This document shows positions 51,376 through 60,367 of a DNA stretch of 64,000 nucleotides, in pieces (positions within the stretch are counted from its first letter, which is position 1; each line of letters begins with the position of its first letter). Where the stretch lies: the NCBI GenBank assembly GCA_903845195.1, contig CAIMWO010000044.1:23305-87304 (forward strand), written 5' to 3'. The position numbers were made by a program, and so were the translations under genes. The notes below the pieces were generated by a model. The model was not told the DNA's origin and searched no databases. It was given only the letters and a program-made list of their open reading frames with translations. The stretch comes from an uncultured Phycisphaerales bacterium. Lineage in GTDB: Bacteria; Planctomycetota; Phycisphaerae; WQYP01.

Positions 51376-51422
51376 GGTGGATTCTCAAAAGTGACCCGTG
51401 CGCTTGCCGGAATCGGTGCCTG

Positions 51423-52490
51423 ATGATCGTGATTTTGAAACCCGAGGCCTCGGAAGACCTCGTGAAGGATATTGTCTCGCAGATTGAGGGGCTGGGGCTG
51501 CAGGCGCATCTTTCTCGCGGCCAATTCCGCACAGTCATTGGGGTGGTGGGCGAGGAAGTCAAAGTCGATGCCGAGCATCTGAAGGCGATCAACGGGGTGG
51601 AACAGGTCGTCGCGATCATGAAGCCGTACAAGCTGGCGTCACGCGAGTTTCACAAGGATGACACGGTCATCGAGATCGGTTGTCCGGCCGGTGGGACGGT
51701 GAAGGTCGGCGGCGGCAATTGCATGGCGATCGCCGGGCCGTGCGCCTGCGAAGATGAAGCGATGGTGCATCAGTTGGCGCGGGAGGTTCGGGCGGCGGGG
51801 GCAACGGTTTTGCGGGGCGGGGCCTACAAGCCGCGGACATCGCCGTACTCGTTCCAGGGACATGGCGAGGATGCGCTCAAATGGTTGCGGGATGCGGGGC
51901 GCGAAAACAATATGCCGGTGATCACGGAAGTGATGGACACGCGGCACGTGTCGATCATCGAGAAGTACACGGATGTATTTCAGATCGGCGCGCGGAACAT
52001 GCAGAATTTCAATCTGCTGTTCGAGGTGGGCAAGACGCGCAAGCCGGTGGTGCTCAAACGCGGGCTTGCCGGATCGATTGGCGAATGGCTGATGTCCGCC
52101 GAATATGTGCTTTCGCAGGGCAACCGGCAGGTGATTTTGTGCGAGCGCGGGATCAAGACGTTTGAGACGTCGCTGCGGTATACGCTGGATGTGTCGGCTG
52201 TGCCGGTGGTCAAGTCGCTCTCGCATTTGCCGATCATTGTGGATCCGAGTCACGCGGCGGGCGATCGGCAGTTTGTGCCATCGCTGGCGCGGGCGGCGAT
52301 TGCGGCCGGCGCCGATGGCGTGATGATTGAATGTCATGATTGTCCGGGCAAGGCGTTGTGCGATGGTCCGCAGGCACTGCTGCCGGAGACTTTTTCGCAG
52401 TTGATGAAAGAGCTCGCGGCGATTGCCGGCGTGCTGGGTAAGAAATTTACGACGACGCCGGCGGTCAAAGGATCGCCAGTGGCGGTGTGA
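51423..52490 (+). CDS. aroF: 3-deoxy-7-phosphoheptulonate synthase, AroF/AroH type with ferredoxin-like N-terminal domain
   Basis: First enzyme of the shikimate pathway, condensing PEP and erythrose 4-phosphate. 355 residues. The first ~75 residues form the ferredoxin-like regulatory domain of the type I-beta enzymes (MIVILKPEASEDLVKDIVSQIE). The barrel follows: AIAGPCACEDEAM, LRGGAYKPRTSPYSFQGHGEDAL, VITEVMDTRHVSIIEKYTDVFQIGARNMQNFNLL, VVLKRGLAGSIGEWL, ILCERGIKTFE, PIIVDPSHAAGDRQFV. The Cys and metal ligands are in place. It opens the plus-strand run that continues to coaC. Confidence 0.95.
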   Translation: MIVILKPEASEDLVKDIVSQIEGLGLQAHLSRGQFRTVIGVVGEEVKVDAEHLKAINGVEQVVAIMKPYKLASREFHKDDTVIEIGCPAGGTVKVGGGNCMAIAGPCACEDEAMVHQLAREVRAAGATVLRGGAYKPRTSPYSFQGHGEDALKWLRDAGRENNMPVITEVMDTRHVSIIEKYTDVFQIGARNMQNFNLLFEVGKTRKPVVLKRGLAGSIGEWLMSAEYVLSQGNRQVILCERGIKTFETSLRYTLDVSAVPVVKSLSHLPIIVDPSHAAGDRQFVPSLARAAIAAGADGVMIECHDCPGKALCDGPQALLPETFSQLMKELAAIAGVLGKKFTTTPAVKGSPVAV

Positions 52491-52627
52491 GTGGTCTTTC
52501 AACGCTGAGCCACTAAATTCCACCGAGGATGCACAGAGGTCTTTAACTTGGGTTTGAAATCATGGTCCGGAGCCAATGGGTCATGGTTACTTCTTGAAGG
52601 ACGTTGAGACGTCAAGGAACAATTGTC
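52491..52627. other. aroF-tpiA gap with a degraded direct-repeat motif
   Basis: The gap contains CCACTAAATTCCACCGAGGATGCACAGAGG-type words (52511-52540) that resemble drifted copies of a short CACGGAGGCACAGAGG-type repeat I have seen described in other genomes. No gene or terminator was seen. It may be another member of the short-repeat family in this window. Confidence 0.3.
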
Positions 52628-53395
52628 ATGCGTAAACCGTTTGTTGCCGGTAACTGGAAGATGAATCTAACCAAGGCTGAGGCAGTCGCGCTGGCGTCGG
52701 GGCTGGCGGCCAAGGCCGGGGCGTTTGGCAGCACGGAGGTCGGGGTGATTCCGGCGTTCGTGCACATTGATTGCGTGGCGGCTGCCGTGAAGGGCTCGCC
52801 GGTGGGCGTTGGGGCGCAGGACATGTATTTTGAAAAGGGCGGAGCGTTCACGGGCGAAGTCTGTGCGTCGATGCTGACCGACCTGGCCGTGAAGTACGTG
52901 CTGGTCGGCCACTCGGAGCGGCGGCATGTGATCGGCGAGACCGATGCGCTGCTCAACAAGAAGCTGCATGCGGTCATCAATGCGGGATTGGTGGCGATTC
53001 TGTGCGTGGGCGAGAAGATCGAAGAGCGCAAGGCGAACAAGACGTTTGACGTCTGCAAGACGCAGTTGGTTGAAGGGCTCAAAGGACTGGACAAGTCCAA
53101 GGCCGGGCAACTGGTGATTGCGTATGAGCCGGTGTGGGCGATCGGAACGGGACTGAACGCCACGAAGGAGCAGGCGCAGGAAGTTCACGCGTTTATTCGC
53201 GGCGAACTGGCGAAGATTTTCGATGCGGCGACCGCTGCGGGAATCCGCATTCAGTACGGCGGGTCGGTAAAGGCCTCGAACGCGGCGGAGCTGATGAGCC
53301 AGCCGGATGTCGACGGAGCCCTGGTCGGCGGAGCATCGCTCAAGGTTGACGAATTCATGGGCATCATCACCGCGGCGGCCGCGGCGAAGAAATAA
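52628..53395 (+). CDS. tpiA: Triose-phosphate isomerase
   Basis: Interconverts glyceraldehyde 3-phosphate and dihydroxyacetone phosphate. 255 residues from the ATG at 52628 (MRKPFVAGNWKMN). Catalytic Lys is in NWKMN, His in LVGHSERR, Glu in AYEPVWAIGTG, and phosphate loop residues in IQYGGSVKASNAAELM and GALVGGASLK. Length is typical. A hairpin terminator-like sequence separates it from secG. Confidence 0.98.
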   Translation: MRKPFVAGNWKMNLTKAEAVALASGLAAKAGAFGSTEVGVIPAFVHIDCVAAAVKGSPVGVGAQDMYFEKGGAFTGEVCASMLTDLAVKYVLVGHSERRHVIGETDALLNKKLHAVINAGLVAILCVGEKIEERKANKTFDVCKTQLVEGLKGLDKSKAGQLVIAYEPVWAIGTGLNATKEQAQEVHAFIRGELAKIFDAATAAGIRIQYGGSVKASNAAELMSQPDVDGALVGGASLKVDEFMGIITAAAAAKK

Positions 53396-53406
53396 ATGCA
53401 TAGTCG

Positions 53407-53438
53407 AGGGGTCGGATAATGAATCCTGGCCCCTTTTT
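53407..53438 (+). terminator. Terminator-like hairpin between tpiA and secG
   Basis: AGGGG (53407-53411) pairs with CCCCT (53430-53434), with an inner GGAT/ATCC pair in the loop. The T run TTTTT immediately follows. It may attenuate read-through into secG. Confidence 0.55.
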
Positions 53439-53462
53439 CAGTCCTCTTACGGTTGGACGAAC

Positions 53463-53876
53463 ATGATTACTTTTCTGACGTTTGTTTTCATCCTCATTGC
53501 CCTGCTGCTGATCATGGTGGTGCTGGTACAGCGCGGCCGCGGTGGCGGGCTGTCGGGCGCGTTTGGCTCCGGCGGGGGCAGTTCGTCAGCCTTCGGAACG
53601 AAGACCGGCGACGTGTTCACGACCGTGACGGTGGTGTTGTTTGTCGTGTTTATGCTGATGGGTATCTGGCTGAATTACCGCTACCGGGACTACACGGAAG
53701 CCGGAAAGGGCACGATCAAAACGCCCACTCCGGCCGCGACCAACATGGCACCCGAGGATATTTCCAAGTCCATCGAAGACATCACCAATTCGGTCAAGAC
53801 GCCGGCAACTCCGACGACGGCCGAAGCGCCGAAGGTGCCCGAGACCGCGGTTCCGCCGGCGACTCAGCCCAAGTGA
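53463..53876 (+). CDS. secG: Preprotein translocase subunit SecG
   Basis: A 137-residue accessory subunit of the SecYEG channel. Two transmembrane helices (LTFVFILIALLLIMVVLVQR and VFTTVTVVLFVVFMLMGIWL) flank the conserved Gly-rich loop GGGLSGAFGSGGGSSSAFG. The C-terminal tail is rich in Pro, Thr and Ala, which is longer than in E. coli. The ATG at 53463 fits; the open frame upstream overlaps tpiA and is rejected. It is in the plus-strand run, followed by yicC at 34 bases. Confidence 0.9.
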   Translation: MITFLTFVFILIALLLIMVVLVQRGRGGGLSGAFGSGGGSSSAFGTKTGDVFTTVTVVLFVVFMLMGIWLNYRYRDYTEAGKGTIKTPTPAATNMAPEDISKSIEDITNSVKTPATPTTAEAPKVPETAVPPATQPK

Positions 53877-53909
53877 TGTGCATCGAAACGCTCAGAAGGT
53901 GATGGCTCT

Positions 53910-54794
53910 ATGTTGACCAGCATGACGGGTTTTGGTTCGGCGTCCGCGGATGACCACGGCATTTCGTGTGCGGTGGAGATTCGCGCAGTAAACAACCGCT
54001 TCTTCAAGGCGGTGATCAAGCTGCCGGACCGGCTGGCGCTGCTGGAGCCGGAGATTGACCGGCTGCTGCGGGACATCGTGGCACGAGGCTCGATCGTGCT
54101 GACCGTGGCGGTGAAGGACCAGGTTTCGACATCTGCGGTGCAGATCAACACACAGGTTCTCAAGACGTATCTCGACCATATCAAGATTTTGGAAACGTCG
54201 CTGGGGGGTTCCAAGCAGATGGACCTCGCGACGCTGTTCCTGCTGCCCGGAGTGGTGGAAGCCGGCGACAATACGTCGGAATATCTGGCGACGCATCAGG
54301 GACTGGTGGTGCGGCTGGTCAAAGAAGCGATCGTCAAGCTGACCGAGATGCGGAAGCGCGAAGGGGCGGCCCTGTGGGCCGACCTGCAGAAGCACCTGAA
54401 TGTGATCAAGGAAGCGCTGGGGCAGGTGACGACGCTGGCGCCGAAGGTGGCGAAGGATTATCACGATAAACTGAAGAACCGCGTGTCGCAGATGCTCAGC
54501 GATGCGAAGCTGTCGCTTTCGGATACGGATTTGCTGCGCGAAGTGGCGTTGTTTGCGGATCGGGCCGACATCAGCGAGGAGATTTCGCGATTGGGCGGGC
54601 ACATCGAGCAGTTCACGCACGTGTGCCAGAAGGAAGAACAGGCGGGGCGGAAGCTGGACTTTATCGCCCAGGAAATGCTGCGCGAGGCGAACACGATTGC
54701 GAGCAAGGCGAACGACGCGAGCATCGGGCGGCTGACGGTGGACATGAAGTCGGCGATCGATCGCATCAAGGAACAGGTTCAGAATGTGGAATAA
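53910..54794 (+). CDS. yicC: YicC-family protein
   Basis: A 294-residue YicC-type protein; family members include an endoribonuclease and small-RNA-linked factors. MLTSMTGFGSA begins the family N-terminus, AVEIRAVNNRFFKAVIKLPDRL follows, with the C-terminal LREVALFADRADISEEISRLGGHIEQF and LDFIAQEMLREANTIASKANDASI signature. In many bacteria it neighbours gmk and rpoZ, as here. The gap to gmk contains an 8-bp tandem array. Confidence 0.92.
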   Translation: MLTSMTGFGSASADDHGISCAVEIRAVNNRFFKAVIKLPDRLALLEPEIDRLLRDIVARGSIVLTVAVKDQVSTSAVQINTQVLKTYLDHIKILETSLGGSKQMDLATLFLLPGVVEAGDNTSEYLATHQGLVVRLVKEAIVKLTEMRKREGAALWADLQKHLNVIKEALGQVTTLAPKVAKDYHDKLKNRVSQMLSDAKLSLSDTDLLREVALFADRADISEEISRLGGHIEQFTHVCQKEEQAGRKLDFIAQEMLREANTIASKANDASIGRLTVDMKSAIDRIKEQVQNVE

Positions 54795-54805
54795 GAGGAG
54801 GATTC

Positions 54806-54837
54806 GGTAATCTGGTAATTTGGTAATCTGGTAATTG
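54806..54837. repeat. 8-bp tandem array (GGTAATCT unit) upstream of gmk
   Basis: Four 8-mers: GGTAATCT, GGTAATTT, GGTAATCT, GGTAATTG. A partial inverted counterpart (GTTACCAAC and TAACAAAT, 54845-54861) follows. The sequence is in the 95-base yicC-gmk gap. It is the one array in the set with an 8-bp period. Confidence 0.85.
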
Positions 54838-54889
54838 CGGGGAAGTTACCAACTTAACAAATGGCCCAATTGCTGAATTTACACAGCCC

Positions 54890-55501
54890 ATGTCGCACAC
54901 GAATACTTGTCATCCAGGGTTGCTGGTCTTTATTTCCGGGCCTTCGGGGGTAGGGAAATCGACGGTTTGCCGGAAGCTGGCGGCGGAGTTGCCGGCGGAG
55001 TTCGCAGTATCGGCGACGACGCGGCAGGCGAAGCCGCAGGATGCGCAAGGGAAGAAATACGAGTTTGTGGATCATCCGACATTTCGGAAGCTGCTTGAGG
55101 CGGGGGAGCTTTTAGAGTATGCTGAGAAATTCGGCAATTGGTACGGTACGCTGAAAAAGCCCGTGGAAGACGGGGTAAAGGCGGGTCGGACGATCTTGCT
55201 GGAGATCGAGGTACAGGGGGCCATACAGGTCCACAAACTGTTCCCCGAGGCGCTGGGCGTATTTATCCTGCCGCCGAGCGAGAAGGATCTGCTGAAGCGT
55301 CTGCGTGATCGCGGGCGCGACGACGAGGCGACGATCCAGCAGCGTTTCATGGAAGCGAAGCAGGAAATTCACATGGCCGAGGCGACCGGCATTTACGACT
55401 TGCTGGTGGTCAACGAGGATCACGGCGTCGACAAGACGTGCGAAACGATCAAGAAGGCTATCCGAAAATTCCGGGGCGACGAACAGCAGCCCCTCTTTTA
55501 G
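54890..55501 (+). CDS. gmk: Guanylate kinase
   Basis: Phosphorylates GMP to GDP. 203 residues. P-loop GPSGVGKSTV is near residue 18; AVSATTRQAKPQDAQGKKYEFVD binds GMP; EYAEKFGNWYGTLKKPVEDGV and LLEIEVQGAIQVHKLFP are the catalytic surroundings. FILPPSEKDLLKRLRDRGRDDEATIQQR is the lid. It starts with ATG at 54890 with no clear SD. rpoZ follows 18 bases downstream. Confidence 0.97.
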   Translation: MSHTNTCHPGLLVFISGPSGVGKSTVCRKLAAELPAEFAVSATTRQAKPQDAQGKKYEFVDHPTFRKLLEAGELLEYAEKFGNWYGTLKKPVEDGVKAGRTILLEIEVQGAIQVHKLFPEALGVFILPPSEKDLLKRLRDRGRDDEATIQQRFMEAKQEIHMAEATGIYDLLVVNEDHGVDKTCETIKKAIRKFRGDEQQPLF

Positions 55502-55519
55502 CGACAGGAGCAAAACGAA

Positions 55520-55762
55520 ATGATTGAAGCACTCAAGAGCGACGAAATCGTGCACCGTTTGGGCGGACGGTTTAAGGTTTGTGCGCTGGTGCAACATCGC
55601 TGGGGCGAACTGATCAACGGCGCGCGTCCGCTGGTGGAACGCAATGGCCGCAGCGATCTGGAAGTGATCATGGATGAGATTCTTCAGGGGAAGATCGGCA
55701 TCGACCGGGAGAAGAGCCCAGGCATTACGGAAGCCAAGAAGGCGCTCGGAGAAGAGCTGTAA
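55520..55762 (+). CDS. rpoZ: DNA-directed RNA polymerase subunit omega
   Basis: An 80-residue omega subunit. MIEALKSDEIVHRLGGRFKVCALVQHRWGELINGARPLV follows the omega N-terminal pattern, where the conserved helix packs against beta-prime. It follows gmk directly, the usual neighbourhood in bacteria. A 7-bp array begins 6 bases past the stop and ends in the terminator. Confidence 0.9.
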   Translation: MIEALKSDEIVHRLGGRFKVCALVQHRWGELINGARPLVERNGRSDLEVIMDEILQGKIGIDREKSPGITEAKKALGEEL

Positions 55763-55767
55763 GGGAA

Positions 55768-55797
55768 GCAAGAATTAAGAAACAAGAAACAAGAAAC
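55768..55797. repeat. 7-bp tandem array (ACAAGAA unit) after rpoZ
   Basis: GCAAGAA, TTAAGAA, ACAAGAA and ACAAGAA, four heptamers, fill the gap between the rpoZ stop codon and the terminator stem. The unit resembles AGCAAGA of the mreB-mreC array. Confidence 0.85.
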
Positions 55798-55825
55798 GCC
55801 CGGGTTACTCCTGGGCGTTTTTTTA
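55796..55825 (+). terminator. Rho-independent terminator of the gmk-rpoZ unit
   Basis: ACGCCCGG and CTGGGCGT form an 8-bp stem (one G-T pair) with a 7-base loop, followed by eight T. It lies directly against the heptamer array and the convergent tag gene, and could serve both strands. Confidence 0.85.
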
Positions 55826-56410
55826 TTTGCTCTTCTTGACGCGCGGGGAGAGGGCGGCGACTTCTTTGTGGCGGAAGCAGGTGATGAGGTGGTCGTTGAC
55901 CATGCCAGTCGCCTGCATGTGGGCATAGCAGATGGTGGAACCGACGAACTTGAAGCCGCGCTGCCGGAGATCCTTGCTGAGGGCATCGGAGAGCGGCGTG
56001 CGCGGGGGGATTTGCTTGAGCGACTGCCAGGCGTTCTGCAGCGGGCGGCCATCGACGAAACGCCAGATGTAGGCGTCGAAGGTGCCGAACTCTTCCTGGA
56101 CTTTAAGGAAGGCCTGGGCGTTCTGAATGGCCGAGGCGATCTTGAGGCGGTTGCGGACGATGCCCGCATCGGCCAACAGGCGCTGCGTGTCGTTGACACT
56201 GTAGCGGGCGACCTTGACCGGGTCGAAGTGGTGGAACGCTTTGCGGTAGGCGTCGCGCTTTCGGAGGATGGTGAGCCAACTGAGGCCAGCCTGGGCCCCT
56301 TCCAAGATGAGAAACTCGAACAGGAGGCGGTCATCGTGGATGGGAACGCCCCACTCGGTGTCGTGGTAGGTCTCATAAATAGGCGTCGTGGCCCATTCGC
56401 ATCGGGTCAT
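55823..56410 (-). CDS. tag: DNA-3-methyladenine glycosylase I
   Basis: A base-excision repair glycosylase of 195 residues that removes 3-methyladenine. RCEWATTPIYETYHDTEWGVPIHDDRLLFEFLILEGAQAGLSWLTILRKRDAYRKAF is the family N-terminus, with catalytic Glu in EGAQAGLSW. SKDLRQRGFKFVGSTICYAHMQATGMVNDH is the zinc-binding part, with Cys and His ligands. It starts at 56410 (MTRCEW) rather than 56470. It is convergent with rpoZ and sits inside the plus-strand run, so it was probably inserted or inverted there. Confidence 0.93.
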   Translation of the reverse strand: MTRCEWATTPIYETYHDTEWGVPIHDDRLLFEFLILEGAQAGLSWLTILRKRDAYRKAFHHFDPVKVARYSVNDTQRLLADAGIVRNRLKIASAIQNAQAFLKVQEEFGTFDAYIWRFVDGRPLQNAWQSLKQIPPRTPLSDALSKDLRQRGFKFVGSTICYAHMQATGMVNDHLITCFRHKEVAALSPRVKKSK

Positions 56411-56507
56411 TTGGCACCTCAGTCTGGCAGGCATCAAGCTAGAAAGCTTGTCACCAATCTTCTCAAGCACGCGGGAAGTTTACAATGATATGCAGACGAC
56501 GATCCGT

Positions 56508-56513
56508 TACAAT
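56508..56513 (+). promoter_or_regulatory. -10-like box TACAAT 6 bases before the coaC ATG
   Basis: TACAAT ends 6 bases before the start codon at 56520. A transcript from it would begin at or very near the ATG, so it could be leaderless. A second TACAAT is at 56481-56486. No matching -35 was found for either. Confidence 0.35.
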
Positions 56514-56519
56514 TAGGGG

Positions 56520-57113
56520 ATGAAACAGGATCTGTCAGGACGTTCTATCTTAGTGTGCGTCTGCGGCGGCATCGCGGCGTACAAGGTTTGCGATGTAGTG
56601 AGCAAACTGGCGCAGGCGCGGGCGAGCGTCAATGTCGCCATGACCGAACGGGCGCAGCATTTCGTGGGGACGACGACGTTTCAAGCGCTCTCGGCCAATC
56701 CGGTGTATACCGATCTTTTTACGCACGTCGATACGAAAGACCCCCAGCACATCCGGCTGGCCCAGCATTGCGATCTGATACTCGTTGCGCCATGCACGGC
56801 GAACATGCTGGGCAAGATGGCCCATGGCATCGCGGACGATCTGGTGAGCACGCTGCTGCTGGCGGCGGATCCGAAGCGCGTGCTGGTGGCGCCGGCGATG
56901 AACGAAGAGATGTGGAATCATCCCGCAACGCAGCGGAATGCCAAGCAGGTGTTTGAAGATGGGGTGCAATTCATCGGGCCGGGCGAGGGATGGCAGGCGT
57001 GCCGGACGGTGGGCGTGGGACGTATGAGCGAGCCCGCGGAAATTTTGGAAGCGATTGGCGCCAAGCTGGGGGCGCTGATGGCCCAAAAGAATCCACCGCA
57101 TTTTGCGCCGTGA
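56520..57113 (+). CDS. coaC: Phosphopantothenoylcysteine decarboxylase (CoaC domain only)
   Basis: An FMN-dependent decarboxylase in coenzyme A synthesis, 197 residues. VCVCGGIAAYKVCDVVSKLAQ binds FMN, TERAQHFVGTTTFQALSANPVYTD and the catalytic His in IRLAQHCDLILVAPCTANMLGKMAHGIADDLVSTLLL are present, and PAMNEEMWNHPATQRN carries the Asn. Most bacteria fuse this to the CoaB synthetase; here the protein ends after CoaC, so CoaB must be encoded elsewhere. It lies next to gmk-rpoZ as in many genomes. Confidence 0.93.
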   Translation: MKQDLSGRSILVCVCGGIAAYKVCDVVSKLAQARASVNVAMTERAQHFVGTTTFQALSANPVYTDLFTHVDTKDPQHIRLAQHCDLILVAPCTANMLGKMAHGIADDLVSTLLLAADPKRVLVAPAMNEEMWNHPATQRNAKQVFEDGVQFIGPGEGWQACRTVGVGRMSEPAEILEAIGAKLGALMAQKNPPHFAP

Positions 57114-57171
57114 TGGGATGGGATTGGGAGCAACGGAAAAATTCAGCTGACAGCGGGATGCGGCGCGGTGT

Positions 57172-57711
57172 TCAGCCGACGAACGCATGAAGCTGGGCAG
57201 GAAGTTCACGCAGACCATTTTTCCTGGCCAGGCGCACGTAGTGGTGCATGGAGCGGTGGTAGTGGCGGAGGACGCGGTCGGTGATGGGGATGCGCCGCCC
57301 GGTCATTTCGCGGAAGGTCCATTGCCAGACGTAATATTCTTCGAGGCAGCGGCAGCCGTAGCGGCGAAAGCCAATGGCGTGGTGGCCGACTTCGTGGAGG
57401 AAGATGGCGGCGGAGACGGGGCTGCGTGGACGCGGGGCGGAGATAAGGCGCTTGATGCTGCCGTCGTCGTAGAGGAGTTCATAGGCCATGCCGGACATGT
57501 GGCGGCGCCATTTGCGGACAGAGATCTTGTAGGTTTCCTTGGAATCGCGGATCAGCCGGCGATACGCGGCGGGAGGAATTTGTCCGGCGGATTGGCGCAG
57601 GGACGGGGGAATGCGGCGGCCGATGAGCGGCGGCATGGCGAGCAGACCGCGGGTCTCCGTGGAGACCGGTCGCGGCTCGGGGTTTCGGTGAATCTGCGAA
57701 ATATGTTTCAT
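57172..57711 (-). CDS. Small HExGH-type zinc protein of unknown function
   Basis: A 179-residue protein from the ATG at 57711 (MKHISQIHRNPEP). The motif FLHEVGHHAIGFRRYGCRC carries HEVGHH, a plausible zinc peptidase site, and EEYYVWQWTF may supply another ligand. The basic C-terminus (HYHRSMHHYVRLARKNGLRELPAQLHAFVG) is conserved-looking. I do not recognise the family. It is convergent with coaC. The upstream part of the longer open frame lacks features and was dropped. Confidence 0.6.
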   Translation of the reverse strand: MKHISQIHRNPEPRPVSTETRGLLAMPPLIGRRIPPSLRQSAGQIPPAAYRRLIRDSKETYKISVRKWRRHMSGMAYELLYDDGSIKRLISAPRPRSPVSAAIFLHEVGHHAIGFRRYGCRCLEEYYVWQWTFREMTGRRIPITDRVLRHYHRSMHHYVRLARKNGLRELPAQLHAFVG

Positions 57712-57840
57712 ACGCGAACGTGAGAAAAAAGAGAGGTGATCGTCCGCCAGGTCTGACTTGTTTATCGGCGGGAAGCACCGAAAAGTTGAACGTAGCATTG
57801 TAGAATCACGGAAGAGCCGAGGGGCGGGAAAACGTGAGAA

Positions 57841-60165
<2,325 letters not shown>

Positions 60166-60367
60166 GGATATTCCGGGCAAGTGCGGATGCCGTTCAACTT
60201 AATGGTAGACGTGGGAAGCGAGATACGCAAAGAAGAAGCATAAAGTTACGGCCGGGCCCGCGACGAGGGGGCGCTCGGGGCTTAGGTCGAGGACTGAATT
60301 GGCCGATAACTATTGCGTATGTGCAGCGCCGCTGTGCAGCACTCTATGATCGATCCAGAACGAGCCC

